From: Maea johnstoni
Lineage: Eukaryota > Annelida > Polychaeta > Spionida > Magelonidae
Length of the DNA: 64,000 nt
Direction of reading: 5' to 3'
NCBI GenBank assembly: GCA_963942565.1
Contig: OZ012690.1
Coordinates: 36,100,679 to 36,164,678, forward strand
This document shows positions 23,199-34,640 of this stretch, piece after piece. The translations under genes were made by a program, and so were the position numbers. Under the pieces are notes generated by a model. The model was not told where the DNA came from. It did no database searches and was given only the letters and a program-made list of their open reading frames with translations. Every line of letters begins with the position of its first letter. Position 1 is the first letter of the stretch.

Positions 23199-24450
23199 AG
23201 AAAGAAGTGAAAATGAAACTCTGTAAACCACTGCCATCTTTAAATAGTGTGAAATAAAAATATGTCCTTTATTTTGTCATCCTTAGATAATACGTCATTT
23301 TTTTGCCAGAAACAGGTTTAACTTAGTCATTAGATTGTACTTTATTGCACTGAAAGAAGTGAAAATGAAACTCTGTAAAACCACTGCCATCTTTATATAG
23401 TGTGAAATAAAAATATGTCCTTTATTTTGTCCTTTATTTTGTCATCCTTAGATAATATGTCATTTTTTTGCCAGAAACAGGTTTAACTTAGTCATTAGAT
23501 TGTACTTTATTGCACTGAAAGAAGTGAAAATGAAACTTTGTAAAACCACTGCCATCTTTATATAGTGTGAAATAAAAATATGTCCTTTATTTTGTCCTTT
23601 ATTTTGTTATCCTTAGATAAAATGTCTTTTTTTTTGCCAGAAACAGGTTTAACTTAGTCATTAGATTGTACTTTATTGCACTGAAAGAAGTGAAAATGAA
23701 ACTTTGTAAAACCACTGCCATCTTTATATAGTGTGAAATAAAAATATGTCCTTTATTTTGTCCTTTATTTTGTTATCCTTAGATAAAATGTCTTTTTTTT
23801 TGCCAGAAACAGGTTTAACTTAGTCATTAGATTGTACTTTATTGCACTGAAAGAAGTGAAAATGAAACTCTGTAAAACCACTGCCATCTTTATATAGTGT
23901 GAAATAAAAATATGTCCTTTATTTTGTCCTTTATTTTGTTATCCTTAGATAAAATGTCTTTTTTTTTGCCAGAAACAGGTTTAACTTAGTCATTAGATTG
24001 TACTTTATTGCACTGAAAGAAGTGAAAATGAAACTTTGTAAAACCACTGCCATCTTTATATAGTGTGAAATAAAAATATGTCCTTTATTTTGTCCTTTAT
24101 TTTGTTATCCTTAGATAAAATGTCTTTTTTTTGCCAGAAACAGGTTTAACTTAGTCATTAGATTGTACTTTATTGCACTGAAAGAAGTGAAAATGAAACT
24201 CTGTAAAACCACTGCCATCTTTATATAGTGTGAAATAAAAATATGTCCTTTATTTTGTCCTTTATTTTGTCATCCTTAGATAATATGTCATTTTTTTGCC
24301 AGAAACAGGTTTAACTTAGTCATTAGATTGTACTTTATTGCACTGAAAGAAGTGAAAATGAAATTGTAAAACCACTGCCATCTTTATATAGTGTGAAATA
24401 AAAATATGTCCTTTATTTTGTCCTTTATTTAGATTGTACTTTATTGCAAT
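23199..24450. repeat. 165-bp satellite array, about 8 units
   Basis: Units begin with gaaagaagtgaaaatgaaac at about 23199, 23350, 23514, 23681, 23847, 24013, 24178 and 24343 (spacing 164-167 after a shorter first unit). Each ends with aggtttaacttagtcattag and attgtactttattgca. Variants alternate (ctctg/ctttg, gataatatg/gataaaatg), consistent with multi-unit duplication. No coding frame crosses the array. Confidence 0.95.
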
Positions 24451-24690
24451 GTCGATGCATATATTCAAGAGTCTGAATCCCAGAGCCTGAGATTCCATTT
24501 CTGGCATATTTTGTGAATATATTTTTTGATTTGACATTTGATTATTCTTTTCCTCTCAATTATTTCGATTTTGCTATCTTTAGGTGATTAAAACTAAGAA
24601 TGTGTATTCATGCATGTATCACTAATCAAAAAGCAAGCGGTTAGTTGATTAGTTGTGATTATATATTAAATATATCATTTGAGAGTTTAT
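24451..24690. other. Non-coding DNA, nothing recognised
   Basis: AT-rich sequence between the satellite array and a MITE pair. Confidence 0.5.
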
Positions 24691-24888
24691 CCCATTCATT
24701 CCTTTACTTCTTATCGAGTGGTGTCTCAGGTTCTACAATATTTATGAAAATAATTTGAGAGTTGATCATGAATTTGCATCATCATTGATGGATGGTTGTT
24801 GGTTTAGTAATTATTTTCGTCCCCCCACTCAAATGTATTCCGAAGTATGTTCTTATGAAGAAGATTTTTCCAAAATGGTCTGACTTTT
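24691..24888. mobile_element. MITE-1, diverged copy
   Basis: It starts CCCATTCATTCCTTTACTTC after TTAT and ends near ccaaaatggtctgac before a TTAA that is shared with the adjoining MITE-2. Confidence 0.65.
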
Positions 24889-24893
24889 TTAAA

Positions 24894-25099
24894 CCCTTCC
24901 AATGCATAGGCTACTTTAATCCAAAGCACAAGGACGCAAAGATTTTTGAAATCCATCTAAACCCTGTCATGTTGGTATTCATTAGATAGCTCTTGCTTAG
25001 CACTCTTAGATGAGTACCCATGCTGCAGGGTTTCAATCATTTTTCAGGCTCTTTTGCATAATTTTATAATGGCCAAATTAGCCACCAGTAGCGTAAGGG
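24894..25099 (-). mobile_element. MITE-2, reverse orientation
   Basis: CCCTTCCAATGCATAGGC at the left, about one base after TTAA (24889-24892), and gtagcgtaaggg before TTAA (25100-25103) at the right. Confidence 0.85.
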
Positions 25100-25357
25100 T
25101 TAAGTGGTAAAGTGATGTTTGGTTATGGATATCCGGTCTGGCGTCCATCTCATCCATGGAAGGCCCGAGGGTTCCAGCTACTGCTAAGGTTTGTGTGCTA
25201 TGATATTCTAATGTGGCAAGTTAAGAAGACATATCTCCTATTTACTTAGGCTTTTATGGTGGCTTTTATAAAGGTTTCTTGCACAAGCATCAGTGGCTCC
25301 TGCGCTAAATGAGATCTTACGAGACAGGCTCCAGAGATTCTATAGTGGGTGCAGTTC

Positions 25358-25513
25358 TTAACCCATTATTGCCTACAGTGACCAAATGCAGCCATACAAT
25401 TTTGATGAAATCTTTAAGGCAGAAGCATATTTCCGAAAATATTTGAAGAGGAAATTCCCAAGATATGGTTCCAGACAAGAATGTCTAGACAAACTCTTAA
25501 GCATTAATGGTTT
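25358..25513. mobile_element. MITE-1, internally shortened
   Basis: It starts TTAACCCATTATTGCC with cagtgaccaaatgcagcc and ends aaactcttaagcattaatgg. The central stem is shortened. Confidence 0.7.
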
Positions 25514-25948
25514 GCCTAAGCAGCCCATCACCGACCAATTATACCGATGATTTTCTCTAACCAAAGTATTTTTTGGTGTAAGTGGTGAAGGAAACCAGAG
25601 TATCTCAAGAAATACCACAACCTAACCCCAAGTGTGTAGGTGTACATCTATAGTTGTGTCTCACATTTCTTTCATCAGTGACAGGGCTTCGGATGCCTAC
25701 CTGTGCCATACAGTATTCATACCCAGCAGTTAAGCCACCCACCTGCTAGTAGAAAATACATCTCTCACCTACTCTCCGGTACATGGCCTTCAGCTACTTA
25801 GTGCAGCAGGGAAAGGGCAGTCATGAGGGTAGAATCTGACTTAATAATGGCTTAGCAATGGTGCTTTGAATACCAATCCCATGCTGGGTTATGTAAGGTC
25901 ATTTTAAGGTTTTTTGGTTCTATTAAGTTTTTTCTTATATTGGTAAAA

Positions 25949-25949
<1 letters not shown>
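25514..25949. other. Non-coding DNA, nothing recognised
   Basis: There are no repeats or open frames with domains between the MITE-1 copy and the AG microsatellite. Confidence 0.45.
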
Positions 25950-25950
<1 letters not shown>

Positions 25951-26040
<90 letters not shown>

Positions 26041-26103
26041 GAGAGACAGAGAGAGAGAGGGTGAGAGAGAGGAGAGAGAGGGAGATAGACAGAGAGAGGG
26101 GGT
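25951..26103. repeat. (AG)n microsatellite with imperfect tail
   Basis: It is pure AG to about 26037, then AG with GGTG and GACAG interruptions. All open frames here encode Arg-Glu or Leu-Ser runs and are artefacts. Confidence 0.95.
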
Positions 26104-26214
26104 GAATGTGGGAGGATTTCCCAGCATATGTCATTCTGGTCCACCTTACTCCACACTGCATCATCAGTGCCCCCAGACACTCACATCCCCGGTGGCAACC
26201 CCCTCCTGTGGCTA

Positions 26215-26455
26215 GATGGTGTCCAGTGGCCATTACAGTTGGGCATGCTGTTTGTGTGGCCACACAGTTCTAGAACTCACCACATGGGGGCACCCCTGTC
26301 TTCTGGGTATTCAGTGACCATTGCAGTTAGACATGCTGTTTCTGTGGCCGCACAGTGATAGAACTCATAAGATGGGGGGGCTCCCCTGTCTTCTGGGTAT
26401 CCAGTGACCATTATAGTTGGACATGCTGTTTCTGTGGCCACACAGTGATAGTAGG
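26215..26455. repeat. 89-bp tandem repeat, about 3 units
   Basis: Units share tccagtg-ccatta-agttgg, acatgctgtttctgtggcc and gcacagtgatagaactca, spaced 88 and 90 bp apart. Confidence 0.85.
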
Positions 26456-26699
26456 GGCTCCCTAGCCTATAGCCTAGGTTGCTCCCCTGTCTTGAGGGGA
26501 CATATATGTGACTCGTGACTGTAATTGGCGTGATGTTGCTGCAGGGGATCATCATTAAGCTGTTGGAGTTCATCATCAGGTTAAGCTAGCCATAAGTGTG
26601 GAGAGGATGCTGATAGTAATTTTGAATTCATCTTGATATTATTAATTGATATTTTATATAGCGTCCTCTCCTTCTAAATGTTCAAAGCCGCTTACAGTC

Positions 26700-27045
26700 A
26701 TGGTCCTCCTTATGATAATGATGATGAATAACATCATCATCAATACCATCTTTATCCACGTCATTTTTTGATATTATCCTCATCATCATTACCAGCACCA
26801 TCAGCACCATCATCATCATCATCACATCATCATCACATCATCGTCATCATCATCATCATCATCATCATCACATAATCGTCATCATCATCATCATCATCAT
26901 CATCATTGTCGTCGTCGTTGTTGTCAATATCATGATTATCATCATAAACATTTCCTTCACAATCATCATCATCATCAATATCATATCATCATCATCATCA
27001 TTTTCATCATCATCATCATTATCACATTCACCATCATTATCATTA
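26700..27045. repeat. (ATC)n microsatellite, left edge of the duplicated locus
   Basis: Long imperfect ATC/ATT tract. Homology to the right-hand copy can be followed from inside this tract onward; the right-hand copy begins within the equivalent tract after the N run. Confidence 0.9.
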
Positions 27046-27220
27046 TGAACTTCTATTCTCTATCCAAATCATCATCACCACCATTGCCAAAATCTCCATA
27101 CCTCGCTTAAATTCCTATCTATTCTCACTGCAGTCAGTGAGCAGACCAAGATAGGTTGATGGATTTTCAGTGGGATTCCCAGAATATTGATGTTTCCTAA
27201 GGTCTTGAGAAGGTCCAGCT

Positions 27221-27386
27221 AGAGTGTGGGTGGGTTTATGGTATTAGTGTATTAGCAGAATTAATTGGTCAGTGTATCTCTCTGCTGGGTGGCTTCACGA
27301 GGCCCCAGGGTGAGATTTGTCTGGCTACCATGTCCGTTATTAATACTGCCGTGATAATTTGGCCAGGACGGTCATGATGTATGGCA
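27221..27386. promoter_or_regulatory. Candidate conserved non-coding block
   Basis: About 166 bp are identical to copy 2 (41781-41946), while neighbouring sequence differs every few tens of bases. No frame with a domain is present; gaattaattgg and gttattaat motifs occur. Function is inferred only from low divergence. Confidence 0.35.
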
Positions 27387-27509
27387 CCAGTATTATGATA
27401 ATTAAGCTGCATGTCTCTGATTGCGACCGGCACACTGGTATTTAAAGCACACATAGGATATCTGAGCACACATTGATGGTCACTGGTCACTACTATAAAA
27501 CCTCTTTAA

Positions 27510-27704
27510 CCCTTCCAGTGCTGATGCCACTTTTGTCCAAAGAACAAGGACGCAAAGATTTTTTAAAAACATCTTACACCTGTCATGTTGGAGAGCTCTC
27601 GCTTACTACTCTCAGATGAGTACCCATGTGCCAGGGTTTCAGTCATTTTTCAGATTTTTTGCATTATTTTGTATTGGCCGAATTAACCACCAGCAGCATA
27701 AGGG
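27510..27704 (-). mobile_element. MITE-2 (copy 1)
   Basis: Exact TTAA lies on both sides (27506-27509, 27705-27708), with CCCTTCCAGTGCTGATGCC and cagcagcataaggg ends. Confidence 0.9.
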
Positions 27705-28392
27705 TTAACAATTTCATGTCTGCAGCAGGTTACACATGGTCTAACACATATGGCTAGATCTTGCTATTTACAACAAATTATTTTGAGAAGCATTTGATTT
27801 AAATAATAGTAAGTCTTCTCTTATCCATTTCCTCATTTGTTAGTCAATCAGTCTGGTAGAAATCAATCCATTATTTGTCAATTGTTATGTATTTTTTATC
27901 CATGGTGCCATGTTTTCTTCTCAGCACTACTGCTCTGGACTACTCAGCCATGGGGGGGGGGGGGGGGTTAGTTAGATTGAAAGTTAAGATTTTCACTACA
28001 CATGACACGTTAAATAACACAGACAAGTCCTCCTTAATGTCTGTTCATCTATCCATTAGTCAGCAACTCAGCCAGAAAGTCAATCCATTATTAGCTTCAA
28101 GTTATGTTTTTATGTATGAAACCATTCCCCGATGTTTTCTTGTCAGCTGATAGACCTACTTCTGTCTCAGCCAATGACATGTCTGCTTACTCAACGGCTT
28201 TATTTGAAAGCTTTAACGTACCTCAAGGGCCAGAATGTGTGAGAGGGATAGAACAGAGTGGCGGCTTGTCATAATTCATTGAAGCTTCAGTATCCAAAAA
28301 GATGTACACACCTAGTTTCTCCTAAATGATGCGACAAGATTTTTCTGTTTATCACCTCTTCATTGTGTTTTTTTTGGGGGGGGGGGGGGGGA

Positions 28393-28590
28393 CAATTTCA
28401 GTGAATAATCTTGCTGACCTCAAAGCCACCGCAGCTGTAGGAAAATATCTGAAGTAGAAATGTTGGTGGGAACTCAAGCTTTAATTCTCCTTCAAAAATT
28501 TTGCAATTTCATGCTTTATTCCCAAACCATATTCATAAGTATAACAGGAGCAGACATCAGATCTCAAGGGAACTCTAGGAATGAGTGGGT
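28393..28590. mobile_element. MITE-1 (copy 1), left end replaced by a poly-G tract
   Basis: Internal landmarks gaaaatatctgaagtagaaa and tctccttcaaaaattttgc, and right end aggaatgagtgggttaa. The G tract at about 28376-28391 abuts the left side. Confidence 0.65.
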
Positions 28591-28658
28591 TAAACATCTG
28601 GCACCACCTGTCTGTCTGTGTGGAGACTGCTGGAGTCTGACTGACACTTCTTACCTAA

Positions 28659-28868
28659 CCCTAATGCTGCTGGTGGCTAATTTGGTTATTAAATACAAAA
28701 TGACGCAAAAAAACACTGAAAATTACTTAAACCCTGGCTTATGGGTACTCATCTGAGAGTACTCAGCGAGAGCTTTCCAATGAGTACCAACATAACAGGG
28801 TTTAGATGGTTATCAAAAATCTTTGCGTCCTTGTGCTTTGGATGAAAATAGCCTCAGTATTGGAAGGT
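28659..28868 (+). mobile_element. MITE-2 (copy 1)
   Basis: It starts CCTAATGCTGCTGGTGGC after CTAA and ends cagtattggaagg before TTAA (28869-28872). Confidence 0.85.
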
Positions 28869-29396
28869 TTAAGAACAACACCATAGCTTCTCTTTCTTTG
28901 TTGATAGTATCCTCTATAGGAGATGTAGTACGGGCGTCAATGACGTTATTAATTGACTATTATTAATACAATAAAAAGGTTATAATACAACATTGTTTCA
29001 TATACATATAATCACATGCAGTACAGTGCTGGCTGGATATACAATATCTATACCGTGTTCTTGATCATCTGGTTTCTGGCTATGTGCAGCGTTAAGCAAC
29101 GTACAGCTTCTGTGGCCAGAGGCTGAGGAGTGCAGTAATTGTCTTATCTTATCGTTCTAATTCCCCTTCTCTGCCCTCCGTCACAACACTATCTTCTGGC
29201 CCTATCATCCGCATCCTCCTAGGTAGTCCAATCATGGATCTGCCATGTCCGTTAAATTCTGCTTAGCCAGTCAGATCAGGTCTTGTCGGTGTCGGTTAAA
29301 TCCTCGCGGGACTAGCGAGCCACTTGTGACAAGTGTGGCTCTCCTGTTCCTTAAGTACCACATTATCTACATCCCTGCTAATTGACATATTTAAAT

Positions 29397-29790
29397 GGAC
29401 ATTCCATTCCTTGCCAAAGTCTTTAAATCTGCTCTTCCTTAACGCATTTTGCTTAGATAGCCAAGATAATACTACATGGACATTCCTTTCCTTGGCAATG
29501 TCTTTAAATCTGCCCTTCCTTAAAGCTTTGTGCTTGGATATCCAAGATAATACATAAATGGGCATTCCTTTCCTTGGGGTTGCCTTGATATCAGTTCTAG
29601 CTTGCTTAAAGCTAAATGTGGACATATCCAAATGGACATTCCTCTTCTTAGTGTGATCTTTACATTTGCTTTTCCTTAGAGGTTTATGCTTTAGATTTCT
29701 ATGATCGGACATTCCTTTTTCTTGGCCTACTAGGCTTAAGTCGTTAAATTAGCTCTTCATTGAAGCCTTAAGTGCTATATACGTTGACAT
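29397..29790. repeat. Degenerate 73-82-bp minisatellite (copy 1)
   Basis: Units start with gg-cattcctttccttg at 29397, 29478, 29560, 29634 and 29707. The first two periods are about 81 bp (27 codons), so a minus-strand frame of 138 codons (29296-29712) stays open with a repeating Lys/Arg-rich peptide. The other copy has one unit fewer and a broken frame, which argues against a gene. Confidence 0.85.
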
Positions 29791-30159
29791 GCCTTTTAAT
29801 CAATTCATTATATATCTTATTTACATGACTTGATGGACAATCCTATCCTTAGTGCAGTCTTTAAACAGTTTTTAAAGCTGATGCTTAGAATTTGGAAGGT
29901 TACTGTTATTGAGCTGATGATGATGATTTAATGATGATTATGGTAATGATCATTGTGCTGATTTCTTTGACGCTTATGATGACATTAATTGTCATTTTAT
30001 GGCAATGGAAAGATTGACAATCATCTAATTCACCAAGATAATCTGTGATGACCCTAAATGATGCTGTTGAATGGTAATGGTGTTGATAAGGTTGGATAAA
30101 TACAGAGAATATGCTAATGTCACATCTGAGAGTTTGTGCTATCTTCAGATGAATGAACA

Positions 30160-30440
30160 CATGGATTTGTCGCCACAGGCCAATTGCCATAGGACCCATT
30201 ACAGAACCTTGGCTACACCTAATTTTGCCAAATCTAGTCTCAGTGTGACGTCACTAGGAGACAAAGACCAATGAGGGCTCTTGTATTGTTTACATAACAG
30301 AGAAAATTGCGCACCAACATGCACAGAACACACCTCTTGACCAACATCCTGGCTATTAGTTGTAGCAAGGCAGCTAGGCGAGACCTGCTGGCTGCATATC
30401 CAGTGGATGGACATTCGTGGTGCTATCAGCTGGCAACATA
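30160..30440. repeat. Dispersed repeat R4 (copy 1, first member)
   Basis: It shares caattgccataggacccatt, gccaaatctagtctcagt and aggagacaaagaccaatgag with 34390-34640, at about 75 percent by eye. It contains TGACGTCA and CCAAT strings. The element class is unknown. Confidence 0.6.
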
Positions 30441-30514
30441 GAAAGGATATATACACAAATATTGTCTGTGGAGAGGTCTTAATATTCTAATGTTATTTCT
30501 TTTATTTCTTTCAG

Positions 30515-30553
30515 GTAAGAGCAATATGAGATTTCATGGGTCTTCCCTTTGTG
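30515..30553 (+). CDS. Candidate 39-nt microexon (copy 1), gene unknown
   Basis: Directly upstream is a strong 3' splice signal: a ctaat branch-point-like motif, a pyrimidine tract and tttatttctttcag. Thirty-nine bases later is a strong 5' splice site, GTG before GTAAGTGTG. One phase is open and reads K-S-N-M-R-F-H-G-S-S-L-C with a leading and trailing partial codon. The 39-nt length keeps frame. In the other copy the only change is TTT to TTC, silent in this frame. The first exon bases are GTAAGA, so cag-GTAAGA is also a textbook recursive-splicing ratchet site. The parent gene is not recognised, and no other exon is visible in the window. Confidence 0.4.
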
Positions 30554-30925
30554 GTAAGTGTGTTTATATTGATATGCATATTTTTAACCGGTAACACCTC
30601 CTGCCGTATTTAACAATTGCCACGCTGGAGGCAAATAAAGTTAGGAACTACTTGCTAAACATGAAGCAACTTTAGAATCTACTAAACCTACTCAGATAAT
30701 CATAGATCAAAAATACAACTTTCCCACGTGCCTTACTTTTTAATGGTAACAATTTAACAAACCAACAAAAAAGCAATGGCACATTCCATGCAAATACAGT
30801 AATCTTTCTTTGGCCATGTGGAAAACAATCTTTAGAGGCAGGTAAAAATTTGGACTACCTGACTGAGTAGGCACTTAGTCCCAAAAGTTGATATTGAGGC
30901 CTGACCCAGCAGCCTCACTTCTTAA

Positions 30926-31149
30926 CCCTTTCATGCCTGGAGACCTTTGCAATGTCGTCTGGTTCTTAGATTCTTATTCAAATAACTTTGGAGTTAAGCA
31001 TAGATTCGCAAAATATTTGGAGGAGAATTGTGGGAAGTCTTCTAATCAACACTTCTCGGTGATTTTTTTTATCCAAATATGCTCTGTTCAAAAATATATC
31101 ACCAAAATTGTCAGGGCCTTTATGTATGGGTACTGCTGGCATTAATGGG
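30926..31149. mobile_element. MITE-1 (copy 1), near-complete
   Basis: TTAA lies at 30922-30925 and 31150-31153. Ends are CCCTTTCATGCCTGGAGAC and ctgctggcattaatggg. The 30888-31145 open frame is just this element read through. Confidence 0.9.
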
Positions 31150-31160
31150 TTAAGAAACAG

Positions 31161-31444
31161 CGCTCTAGGATTCATGCCTTTTGCTTCTCAGTGAAGGATC
31201 AGAGTTTACGGGAATGAATTGGATAGATAGAGTAATTACCTGGTTGACGGCAGAAAGGAAATCAGGGGGTTGCATCACCTGTGCAGAGGTGATTATGTAC
31301 CTGGAAATTGAAAATCGTTGATTGGAATTGTAGGGGCGTAACAAGTTTGAGGTTAAAATGCCAAGTGGGACTACAGGCTAATGTAATTAGATACAGCGGC
31401 AGAAGGGTTTAAGCATCTTCCTCTTCTCATCAACACTGTAGTTC
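31161..31444. promoter_or_regulatory. 284-bp block identical between the two copies
   Basis: No difference from 48093-48376, although flanking bases differ at both edges and the locus generally diverges by a few percent. It is repeat-free and without an open frame. It includes tagagtaattacctgg and ctaatgtaattag homeodomain-like strings. It is a candidate conserved regulatory element; identity could also reflect gene conversion. Confidence 0.45.
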
Positions 31445-32791
31445 CCACTTCTACATATAGAGGGAGCTGGAACTGATGTAGTTCTCAGTTATAGATATAG
31501 AGGGAGCTGAAATCAAGGACTTAATCAGGACCTGTCCTGAGCCAGTCTTTTGGACAGGCAGTTTCCTGAAAAGAACTTTCAATTTTGACTTTTTTGGGGG
31601 TCATAACTAAATACTTTCGTAACAAATCATCCTCTAGCACATGACTGAAGAGTAAATTTCTCTTTTTGACACAATAGGCTATAAAGTTGGTATCAGGAAT
31701 AAAAATAAAAAAGGTTATCAGATATTTCATTATCCCGCAGACTAGGAGCTAGTCTAGTTGGTGCCTAATTTAGGTATCACGGAATAATCGTCGTTTTCCT
31801 GATTACACCAGTGTTGAGTTCACAGGTAACCTAATATTTTCCCAAACTGCAAATTACCATGTTTTGTGGCCGTATGTTTATCCATAGGAAAAGTTGAAGT
31901 ATTTCCCACTTGAGAACCATTAATTTATATGTGAGGTGGGAGTGTCAACGGGGCGAGATTACTTCTGTCAAAACCCTCGTTTATTACTGGGCTACAGTCG
32001 GCAGTGGATAGCGGACATTTGTCTTTATGGCATGTTATTTCAACATCAGTTGCAAAGAAATTAAGTAGGGTTTTGATCCCATTCGACCTTGTCACACACA
32101 GCAAGGTCATCCATCTAAATGATGTCTTATTAGTCGCTGCCAGTTGAACTTATGAAAAGAGTTTTTTGTCGGATTCAACTTAAAATCATGCCCACACCAA
32201 GCTCTTGTTATAATGTAGGCCTTATTCAGATGTTGTCCCATGAGGATAGATGGCACTGCGATATGCAAGTTTAGGGACTTGTAAATGCAGCATGTACAGC
32301 CCCCTCTTGTGGCGAGTGTATGAACTAAATACCAAACAGGCCACATGCCCTTATGTAGGTATAAGCATTGATTTCTATATGACATGGTTAAACACAGTGA
32401 AGCCTGGTACCTAGGCTAATTATAATACAGAGTAAATGATACCTCCTTGAACCTAAAGCTGGTGTGGCACCCCCTTGCCTCATAAAACTAGGGGTATGTG
32501 CGGATCTGCCTAAAGATCCCTTGCTCCTTCTTGCCTGTGAAGGCTCTCTTCTTACCCTTCCTCTTTTTTCCATTCATCTAGTTTATTATTTATTGCTTTG
32601 TCGTAGTTTCTTAAAAGAAGAAGGGTAAAATAGATCTCACTTATTTGAATCTTTGTTGTAATTGATTTTATGAATGCCATTCTCTAATGAAAATATTATG
32701 GTGCTTATGTGCCTTTTAAGGTCCTCATGTATATTCTCGTTGAACTTGAAGATATGGGTTCCCTTTTGACTATAGGATTTATCATTATATG
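31445..32791. other. Non-coding DNA of copy 1
   Basis: Short open frames (at most 92 codons) have no domains. A well-conserved patch lies at about 31960-32140 (matching 48880-49060). Nothing else is recognised. Confidence 0.4.
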
Positions 32792-33017
32792 TTTAACGCA
32801 CTCCCGCTTAAGGGTCCTTCTAGAAATTGTTGTCTGAATCTATGATTCTTTTGACAATAACTTGGAAATCAAGAATGATTTTACAAAATATTTGAAAGAG
32901 AGTTGTTGGTTATGTTTTGAGTAACATTTCTCCTTCATATATTTACCCAACAATGCTTTCTCCTGAATTATTCCACCAAAATTGTCAGGCTACTTTTAGC
33001 TTCTGTGTACATAAATC
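32792..33017. mobile_element. MITE-1 (copy 1), diverged ends
   Basis: The interior is clear: caataacttggaaatcaaga, aatatttgaaagagagttgt, ttctccttcatatatttacc. The TTAA at about 32790 is followed by CGCACTCCCGCTTAAGGG. Confidence 0.7.
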
Positions 33018-34350
33018 CCTTGTAACTTTGGCCGTAGTAGTGAAGTGTCAATGGTCGCCGCAGACCCCCATCAATTACGGGCTGGGGCTGCGGGCGAGTG
33101 TTTTAACGTAAAAGCTTTGTGCTGCATGATACATGAGTGAGGAAGCGGCCAGAGTGTTATTTTCCATCATAATGAGTGCATGAATCTCACCTGGTTGTGG
33201 GGAACTGTTTGTTGGATAGGAAAATAGCAGAAAGAGCAAAGAGAACAAGAGGACACTTAAAACCTCTATCTTCGGGCAATCCCCCGTATTCTACTTTTGC
33301 AGTGTCACATGGATATTTATTGAATGGTGCCGTAGCCAGTAGGGGGTCTTATCATCATTAAGGACACCAAAAACCCTCTTAAATCACACACGTCATGAGA
33401 TATTTTGTGAGAAATTTCTAACATGGTCAGTTTCCAGGAAGTAATTGATATATTTCGAATTCACTGCACTATAGTCCACAATAATGATATTTATGCCTTT
33501 TCTCAATAAGTTAGTTCTAGTTTATGGTTGTAATCTGAATACATGGCAGTGTCCCTTGATAAAAAGTATGTTGCAAGATTTTACTACAGCCAATATTGGA
33601 AAGAATTTTTTTAAACCTAAAGGTTACAACTACAACTGCCCCAAGCAGTAGATGAGAATGTCTAATTTCTTTTCAAATTATTTTCGCCTAATAAATCCCT
33701 GATGTATTTTCTTTGTTTTCAACTATCAAATTGCAATTTCATAATAATCTGGTATCTGGTAACTCTTTTCCTAAAAGAGCAGTTTCATGTGGCACACATT
33801 TTCCAAGAAAATCGATGAAAATCTGGAAAGGTGATACAAATCCCTTTTCATTATAGATGTCATTCATATGAGTTTGTGTTAGATGCAATCAAATATCAAT
33901 ATGAAAATATCTTGGTAACGTGACAGCCGCATTTTCCAAAACTTTAAATGAACACCTTTAAAATGATGTTAAGAATATTTTTCCAGCAATAATGACATTC
34001 ACTTGAGGTAGTATTACATGCATCTGAAATATGGTGTTATTTCAATGTACAATGTTGATAGAACATAGGAAAAATCTTATCTGAGAATTGCCATTTTGGA
34101 TAAACATAAAGTGATTTTTGCTGAAATAATGTCAGGCCAGTGATATGATTAAATTCTATAAATGGACAAACTGTCAATGTAGGTAGTAGAAAATGCTTTC
34201 AATATCCGAAATCTGGCGTAGTGTTACATGCAATTGGAATCAGTATGTGATCATCCTAATAACCTTTTTTTCATCTTGTAACCTTATATACTATCTCAAT
34301 TTTGCTAGCTAGCCTCTGTGTGTTTTTTCATTGCCACCAACCAAGCTTTT
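33018..34350. other. Non-coding DNA of copy 1
   Basis: The part at 33084-33202 is almost identical to copy 2 and repeat-free. The rest is AT-rich without genes. Confidence 0.4.
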
Positions 34351-34389
34351 AACCCATTCATACCAAGTCTTAAATGAATAGAACATGGA

Positions 34390-34640
34390 GTGGTCGTCAC
34401 AGACCAATTACCATAGGACCCATTATAAAGCCCTGGCCGTACCTAATGTTGCCAAATCTAGTCTCAGTTGGACGCCATTAGGAGACAAAAACCAATGAGG
34501 ATACTCATATTTGTTTACATTATAGAAGGGGTTGCTCATGCACATCTCTTGAGCGGTTCTTGTCGATACCTGAGCTGTGAGTAATGTCCAGGCTCGTGTA
34601 TCCAATGATCGACATTGTGCTCAAAAATCCCATCTGGGTC
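34390..34640. repeat. Dispersed repeat R4 (copy 1, second member)
   Basis: It aligns with 30160-30440 over ccataggacccattataaag, gccaaatctagtctcagt and aggagacaaaaaccaatgag, then diverges. Confidence 0.6.

Noticed and set aside
25904-26263. Arg-Glu and Leu-Ser frames up to 119 codons
   Set aside because: Products of the AG microsatellite.
30888-31145. 85-codon frame present in both copies
   Set aside because: It reads through a MITE-1 element.
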